Assembly: GCA_005885115.1 (NCBI GenBank)
Contig: VAXX01000107.1
Location: forward strand, 1 to 9,827
Direction: 5' to 3'
Source: Actinomycetota bacterium
GTDB lineage: Bacteria; Actinomycetota; Actinomycetes; Mycobacteriales; Micromonosporaceae
Length of the DNA stretch: 9,827 bases
Position numbers and translations under genes: made by a program. The notes beneath the pieces are model-generated. The model was not told the origin of the DNA. It saw nothing but the letters and a program-made list of their open reading frames with translations, and made no database searches. This document shows positions 6,573 to 9,827 of this stretch, piece by piece. Position 1 is the first letter of the stretch. Each line of letters begins with the position of its first letter.

Positions 6573-7949
6573 TCAGACTCCGGTGAGCTTGCGGGACGAC
6601 GGGCGCAGGTACACGGCCCAGGTCACCAGGACGCACACGGCGTAGAAGGCGATGAAGGCCACGTACGCCCCGTCCCCGGTCTTGTACGTCAGGAACGACT
6701 GCCGGAACGCGACGTTGACCAGTACCCCGCCAAATGCTCCGATCGCACCCGCGATCCCGATCAGCGCGCCGGCCAGCCGGCGCCCCTCGCGCTCGACCAC
6801 CGCGGCCTCGGCGCCCCCGGTGACCGCGAGCGCGGCCTTGGCCCGGAAGATCGCCGGAATCATCTTGTACGTCGACCCGTTGCCCACGCCGGAGAACACG
6901 AACAACGAGATGAACCCGACCAGGAACAGCGACAGCGACTTCTGCTGCGAGGCGAGCAGGACGACACCGGCGCTGGCGGCCATCAGCACGAAGTTCCAGA
7001 ACGTCACCACCGAGCCGCCGATCCGGTCGGCCAGCCAGCCGCCGACCGGCCGGATCAGCGAGCCGAGCAGCGGGCCGAGGAAGGTCAGGTACGCCGCGTC
7101 GATGGCGGTCTTGAACTCCGGCTTGAACTGCACCTGGAGTACCTGCCCGAAGGCGAAGCCGAAGCCGATGAACGAGCCGAAGGTACCGATGTAGAGGAAC
7201 GACATGATCCAGGTGTGCGGGTCCCTCGTCGCGTCGCGCATGGCCCGCTTGTCGTTCCTGGCCTCGCTCAGGTTGTCCATGAACAGCGCGGCGCACAGCG
7301 CGGCCAGCACGATGATCGGGATGTAGACGGTGGGTACCAGCTCGGGGTGGGTCGCTCCCGCGGTGGCCAGCACGGCCAGGCCGACCAGCTGGACCACGGC
7401 CACGCCGATGTTGCCGCCGCCGGCGTTGAGGCCCAGCGCCCAACCCTTGAGCCGCTGCGGGTAGTACGCGTTGATGTTGGTCATCGAGGAGGCGAAGTTG
7501 CCGCCGCCGACGCCGGTGACCGCGGCCAGGATCATCAGCGTGGTGTACGAGACGCCGGGGTGCACCAGGATCGCGGCCGGGATCGTCGGGAGCAGCAGCA
7601 GCGAGGCGCTGACGATGGTCCAGTTCCGCCCGCCGAAGACGGCCACGGCAAGGGTGTACGGCAGCCGGAGCACCGAACCCACCAGTGCCGGTACCGCGGT
7701 CAACAGGAACTTGCCCGCCGGGTCGATGTGGTATTTCGGTCCGAGAAACAACACCATGACCGACCAGATCGTCCAGATCGAGAAGCCGATGTGTTCGGAG
7801 AAGATGGAGAAGATGAGGTTGCGCCGGGCCACCCGGGCGCCGGTGTCGGCCCAGAAGGCCGGATCCTCCGGACGCCAGTCGTCGATCCAGCGTCCCTTTC
7901 TGCGACCGATGACCTCGGTAGCCGGTATGGTTTCCACGGCGGCGATCAT
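6573..7949 (-). CDS. narK: NarK-family nitrate/nitrite transporter (MFS)
   Basis: A 458-residue inner membrane transporter of the nitrate/nitrite porter family. The nitrate signature GVGGGNFASSMTNI (146-159) lies in the N-terminal half. Its counterpart GVGNGSTYKMIPAIF (354-368) lies in the C-terminal half. Arginines expected to bind the anion are present in GSVLRLPYT (Arg95) and SLIRPVGGWLAD (Arg300). About twelve hydrophobic segments are visible, with a charged cytoplasmic N-terminus of about 40 residues and a basic inter-domain loop near 228-246. The ATG at 7949 has an excellent AAAGGAGG five bases upstream. The gene is divergent from a nitrate reductase gene, so nitrate import for assimilation is the likely job. 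Whether it is a symporter or a nitrate/nitrite exchanger cannot be read from the sequence. It ends at a shared hairpin with the convergent SPW gene. Confidence 0.93.
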   Translation of the reverse strand: MIAAVETIPATEVIGRRKGRWIDDWRPEDPAFWADTGARVARRNLIFSIFSEHIGFSIWTIWSVMVLFLGPKYHIDPAGKFLLTAVPALVGSVLRLPYTLAVAVFGGRNWTIVSASLLLLPTIPAAILVHPGVSYTTLMILAAVTGVGGGNFASSMTNINAYYPQRLKGWALGLNAGGGNIGVAVVQLVGLAVLATAGATHPELVPTVYIPIIVLAALCAALFMDNLSEARNDKRAMRDATRDPHTWIMSFLYIGTFGSFIGFGFAFGQVLQVQFKPEFKTAIDAAYLTFLGPLLGSLIRPVGGWLADRIGGSVVTFWNFVLMAASAGVVLLASQQKSLSLFLVGFISLFVFSGVGNGSTYKMIPAIFRAKAALAVTGGAEAAVVEREGRRLAGALIGIAGAIGAFGGVLVNVAFRQSFLTYKTGDGAYVAFIAFYAVCVLVTWAVYLRPSSRKLTGV

Positions 7950-8111
7950 GCCGGCCTCCTTTGACGAACGATGTGCCGGGGACGCTAGGTAGGCGCCGTT
8001 ACCCGTCGATTGATGTCATGGGTCGCTAACGCAACCGTTCCCGCACGCCCGGCCCGGGCACGTCGTGAGATTGCAGGCCAGCGCGCTGCCCCGGTGCGGT
8101 GTGAATGGCTC

Positions 8112-8149
8112 TTAGCAGGCCGGAAACATTCCAGATGCGTGAGCGAAAC
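8112..8149 (+). promoter_or_regulatory. Candidate GlnR box in the narK / nitrate reductase intergenic region
   Basis: The stretch reads TTAGC-n6-GAAAC-n6-GATGC-n6-GAAAC. This is the layout of the actinobacterial GlnR box (gTnAC-n6-GaAAC twice, 6-base spacers). Both GAAAC half-sites are perfect and exactly 22 bases apart. The two gTnAC half-sites are degenerate, each matching two of the four fixed positions. GlnR controls nitrate and ammonium assimilation in Streptomyces and Amycolatopsis, so the context fits. The box ends 22 bases before the reductase ATG, which is awkward for activating that gene; it may serve narK instead. Found by eye, after the fact. Confidence 0.4.
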
Positions 8150-8171
8150 CGCCCGGTTGCACGCTTCGGAC

Positions 8172-9827
8172 ATGCCCGAGGTCGCCACGCACTGCCCGTA
8201 CTGCGCGTTGCAGTGCGGCATGACGTTGCGCGCTGACGCCTCCGGCCGGGTCGAGGTCGCCCCCCGCGACTTCCCCACCAACCGCGGTGGACTGTGCCAG
8301 AAAGGCTGGACGGCCGCCGAGCTGCTCGACCATCCGGACCGGTTGACCACCCCGCTCATCGGCGGGCGACCCGCGTCGTGGCCGGCCGCGCTCGACCTGG
8401 TGGCCGAACGGATCCGCGACCTCCAGGCGCGGCACGGCCGTGACGCCGTCGCGGTCTTCGGGGGCGGCGGGCTGACCAACGAGAAGGCGTACGCACTGGG
8501 GAAGTTCGCCCGCGTCGTCCTCGGTACCCGCTACATCGACTACAACGGCCGGTTCTGCATGTCCTCGGCGGCGGCGGCCGGGATCCGCGCCTTCGGCGTC
8601 GACCGGGGGCTGCCGTTCCCGCTGGCGGACCTGGCGGGCGCGGACACGCTGGTACTCGTCGGGGCCAACGTCACCGAGACCATGCCACCGCTGGCGCGCT
8701 ACCTCACCGAACAGTCCGACGCCGGCGGTACGTTGGTCGTCATCGACCCGCGGGCCACTCCGACGGCACGGCGGGCCGACATCCACCTGGCGCCGACACC
8801 GGGTACCGACATCGCGGTCGCGCTCGGGTTGCTGCACCTGGCGATCGCCGAGGGGTACCTCGACCGGTCCTATGTGGACAGTCGGACGACGGGCTGGGAC
8901 GAGGTCGCCCGTACCGCCGCGGCCTGGTGGCCGGGCCGGGTCGAGCGGCTGACCGGGGTACCGGCGGCCGACCTGGAACGCACTGCCCACGCGCTGGGCC
9001 GGGCGCGACGCGCCATCATCGTCACCGGGCGCGGGGCCGAACAGCACGCCAAGGGTACGGACACGGTGTCCGCGTTCATCAACCTGGCGCTGGCGCTCGG
9101 GCTGCCCGGCCGGCCCGGCTCCGGGTACGGGTGCCTGACCGGGCAGGGCAACGGGCAGGGTGGCCGGGAGCACGGGCAGAAGGCGGACCAGTTGCCCGGG
9201 TACCGGCGGATCGACGATCCCGTTGCCCGGGCGCACATCGCGCGGGTCTGGGGAGTGTCCACTGAGGACATTCCCGGACCGGGTATCTCCGCGACCGAAC
9301 TGCTGGACCGGCTCGGTACCCCCGACGGGCCGAAGGCCCTGCTGGTCTTCGGCTCCAACCCGGTCGTATCCGCCCCCCGCGCCGCCCACGTCGCGCAGCG
9401 CCTGCGGGCGCTGGATCTGTTGGTGGTGGCCGACTTCGTCCGCTCGGAGACCGCCGAGCTGGCCGATGTCGTCCTGCCCACCGCGCAGTGGGCCGAGGAG
9501 GACGGCACGATGACCAACCTGGAGGGTCGGGTGCTTCGCCGCCGGGCCCTCCGCAAGCCACCTCCAGGCGTGGGGACAGACCTGGAGGTGTTGGCCGGGC
9601 TCTGCGCCCGGCTCGGGTACGGCGGACGGTTCGATGTGGACCCGGGCGCCGTGTTCGAGGAGCTGCGGCGTGCCTCGGCGGGAGGCCCGGCCGACTACGC
9701 CGGCGTGACCTGGGAGCGGATCGACGCGGACAATGGCGTGTTCTGGCCGTGCCCCGAGGACGACCGCCCCGGTACGCCGCGGCTCTTCACCGACTCCTTC
9801 CCGACCCCGGACGGCCGGGCGCGGTTC
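8172..9827 (+). CDS. Molybdopterin nitrate reductase catalytic subunit (assimilatory type), 3' end outside window
   Basis: Reduces nitrate to nitrite in the cytoplasm with a Mo-bisPGD cofactor and a [4Fe-4S] cluster. The first 552 residues are visible. Cluster ligands are Cys8, Cys11, Cys15 and Cys42 (CPYCALQC...LCQKG). The Mo ligand should be Cys129 in NGRFCMSSAAAAG. Family motifs GANVTETMPP, VTGRGAEQHAKGTD, GQGNGQGGREHGQKADQLPGY, FGSNPVVSAP and AEEDGTMTNLEGR occur in order. The single-cluster start and GREHGQKADQLPGY point to the NasA/NarB type over NarG. Family members are usually about 700 residues or more, so the cofactor-binding C-terminal domain is off the edge. The ATG at 8172 gives a family-like start (MPEVATHCPYC) but lacks a clear ribosome site. 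An in-frame GTG at 8139 (VSETARLHASDMPEV) is possible but also lacks one. It is divergent from narK. Confidence 0.93.
   Translation, partial: MPEVATHCPYCALQCGMTLRADASGRVEVAPRDFPTNRGGLCQKGWTAAELLDHPDRLTTPLIGGRPASWPAALDLVAERIRDLQARHGRDAVAVFGGGGLTNEKAYALGKFARVVLGTRYIDYNGRFCMSSAAAAGIRAFGVDRGLPFPLADLAGADTLVLVGANVTETMPPLARYLTEQSDAGGTLVVIDPRATPTARRADIHLAPTPGTDIAVALGLLHLAIAEGYLDRSYVDSRTTGWDEVARTAAAWWPGRVERLTGVPAADLERTAHALGRARRAIIVTGRGAEQHAKGTDTVSAFINLALALGLPGRPGSGYGCLTGQGNGQGGREHGQKADQLPGYRRIDDPVARAHIARVWGVSTEDIPGPGISATELLDRLGTPDGPKALLVFGSNPVVSAPRAAHVAQRLRALDLLVVADFVRSETAELADVVLPTAQWAEEDGTMTNLEGRVLRRRALRKPPPGVGTDLEVLAGLCARLGYGGRFDVDPGAVFEELRRASAGGPADYAGVTWERIDADNGVFWPCPEDDRPGTPRLFTDSFPTPDGRARF

Noticed and set aside
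7998..8035. A second GlnR-like arrangement GTTAC-n6-ATTGA-n6-GGGTC-n6-GCAAC nearer narK
   Set aside because: Only the outer half-sites resemble the consensus and the inner two do not fit; too weak to list as a site.
8047..8059. 13-base palindrome GCCCGG-C-CCGGGC between narK and the nitrate reductase
   Set aside because: Made only of G and C in GC-rich DNA, with no flanking promoter element or partner site to support an operator.
8112..9389. A 425-codon open frame on the minus strand opposite the nitrate reductase
   Set aside because: Shadow of the reductase gene: low-complexity Gly/Arg/Pro composition and no motif, while the plus strand carries all cofactor-ligand motifs.

Overview
The window is GC-rich (roughly 70% by eye), strongly codon-biased DNA from an actinomycete. 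The gene order L13-S9-GlmM followed at some distance by GlmS, the typical actinobacterial L13 and S9 sequences, and the many GTG starts all fit. A member of the Micromonosporaceae is my best guess, but that is inference from style and not a proof. No mobile element, CRISPR array, tRNA or rRNA is visible.

Left and middle part (1-5983, all on the minus strand, so read from right to left): a MarR-type regulator (5983-5525); the ribosomal protein pair rplM-rpsI (5396-4474, 4-base start/stop overlap); glmM (4400-3060); a small SLOG/TIGR00725-type protein starting 3 bases after glmM; a secreted Asp-box beta-propeller protein (2537-741); and the 5' part of glmS, which runs off the left edge. GlmM and GlmS are two steps of the pathway from fructose-6-phosphate to UDP-GlcNAc for peptidoglycan. 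The two genes between them look like passengers in a slot whose content varies between actinobacteria. A strong hairpin with a T-rich tail separates rpsI from glmM, and another lies between the propeller gene and glmS, so the block is probably split into several transcription units. A good promoter for rplM overlaps the stop codon of the MarR gene.

Right part (5984-9827): a small membrane protein of the SPW-repeat family (plus strand) is divergent from the MarR gene, with an inverted-repeat operator candidate between them. It converges on a NarK-type nitrate/nitrite transporter (minus strand), and an almost perfect 19-bp hairpin lies midway between the two stop codons. The transporter is divergent from a molybdopterin nitrate reductase catalytic subunit (plus strand, cut by the right edge). 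Together they form a nitrate uptake and assimilation locus. The 222-base intergenic region contains a candidate GlnR (nitrogen regulator) box.

Most of the window is ordinary housekeeping and nitrogen metabolism. The points most worth a second look are the GlnR-like box and its odd position, the possible leaderless start of glmS, the rpsI/glmM attenuator-like hairpin, the MarR/SPW operator, the unassigned secreted propeller protein, and a strong excess of the tetranucleotide GTAC that shapes codon choice.
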